DNA from: Bacteroides_E sp964522975
Lineage (GTDB): Bacteria; Bacteroidota; Bacteroidia; Bacteroidales; Bacteroidaceae
Assembly (NCBI GenBank): GCA_964522975.1
Contig: CAZFXK010000061.1
Coordinates: 1-15,331 of the forward strand
Direction: 5' to 3'
Length of the DNA stretch: 15,331 nt
The notes beneath the pieces are model-generated. The model worked only from the letters and a program-made list of their open reading frames with translations. It ran no database searches and was not told where the DNA came from. The position numbers and the translations under genes were made by a program. Each line of letters begins with the position of its first letter. Within the stretch, counting starts at the first letter, position 1. Shown piece after piece: positions 15,150 through 15,331 of this stretch.

Positions 15150-15331
15150 TATAGAAATTATTTCTGCTTGATTTTGATTTCCTTCGTTGGTTGTATTTTC
15201 TCTTTTTTATATGGTAGATATTCTTTTGATTTATGTTATATCTTATGGTTATCCAGTATAATAAAGATACAATATAATCTGTGATTATTCTCTTTTTATT
15301 CTATTCTTTACCCTGTAAGTGGTATTTATAT
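15150..15331. other. AT-rich end of window, no feature seen
   Basis: These 182 bases lie upstream of the epimerase-like gene. They contain no exact Bacteroidetes -7 box on the minus strand and no ORF of note. The true promoter or a neighbouring gene may lie past the window edge. Confidence 0.5.

Overview
The window looks like a chromosomal segment from a low-GC member of the Bacteroidota, most likely Bacteroidales. Four lines support this. There is a SusC/Cir-type TonB-dependent receptor with an N-terminal carboxypeptidase-D-like domain. RecQ carries a C-terminal extension of the Bacteroidetes kind. Strong Shine-Dalgarno sequences are generally absent. Several genes have the TAnnTTTG -7 promoter box used by the Bacteroidetes primary sigma factor; upstream of the trigger factor gene it is paired with a -33 TTTG at exact spacing. 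I cannot assign a genus from the sequence.

Layout. On the plus strand, 32-2413 encodes an outer-membrane TonB-dependent receptor. It ends in a bidirectional terminator shared with the convergent minus-strand block 2471-9865, which in transcription order is tig, clpP, clpX, recQ, guaB. clpP and clpX overlap by four bases (ATGA) and form the only tightly coupled pair. Strong hairpins follow tig and recQ. tig, recQ and guaB each have a recognisable upstream -7 box, so the block looks like separate transcription units rather than one operon. It is a protein quality control, DNA repair and purine synthesis housekeeping cluster: trigger factor folds nascent chains, ClpXP degrades tagged or misfolded proteins, RecQ unwinds DNA, and GuaB commits IMP to guanine nucleotides.

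The right part holds a plus-strand CNNM/CorC-type membrane protein with CBS domains (10269-11537). Four minus-strand genes follow: a small four-helix DMT-family membrane protein (DUF486), a secreted Esterase D-like alpha/beta hydrolase, a small outer-membrane beta-barrel protein of unknown role, and a TIGR01777-family NAD(P)-binding epimerase-like protein.

No mobile element, CRISPR array, tRNA or rRNA is visible. The most unusual feature is in the 403-bp divergent gap between tig and the CorC-like gene. A GC-rich block at 10034-10111 contains a 39-nt near-perfect palindrome (19-bp arms) merging into three direct copies of GGTCTGGGA at exactly 22-nt spacing. The left arm of the palindrome carries the same 9-mer inverted, and 8-bp inverted repeats flank the whole block. 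Its composition differs sharply from the AT-rich surroundings, and its function is unknown. A second point of interest is a terminator-like hairpin at 12981-13030 that no gene explains, which may mark a small RNA on the minus strand.
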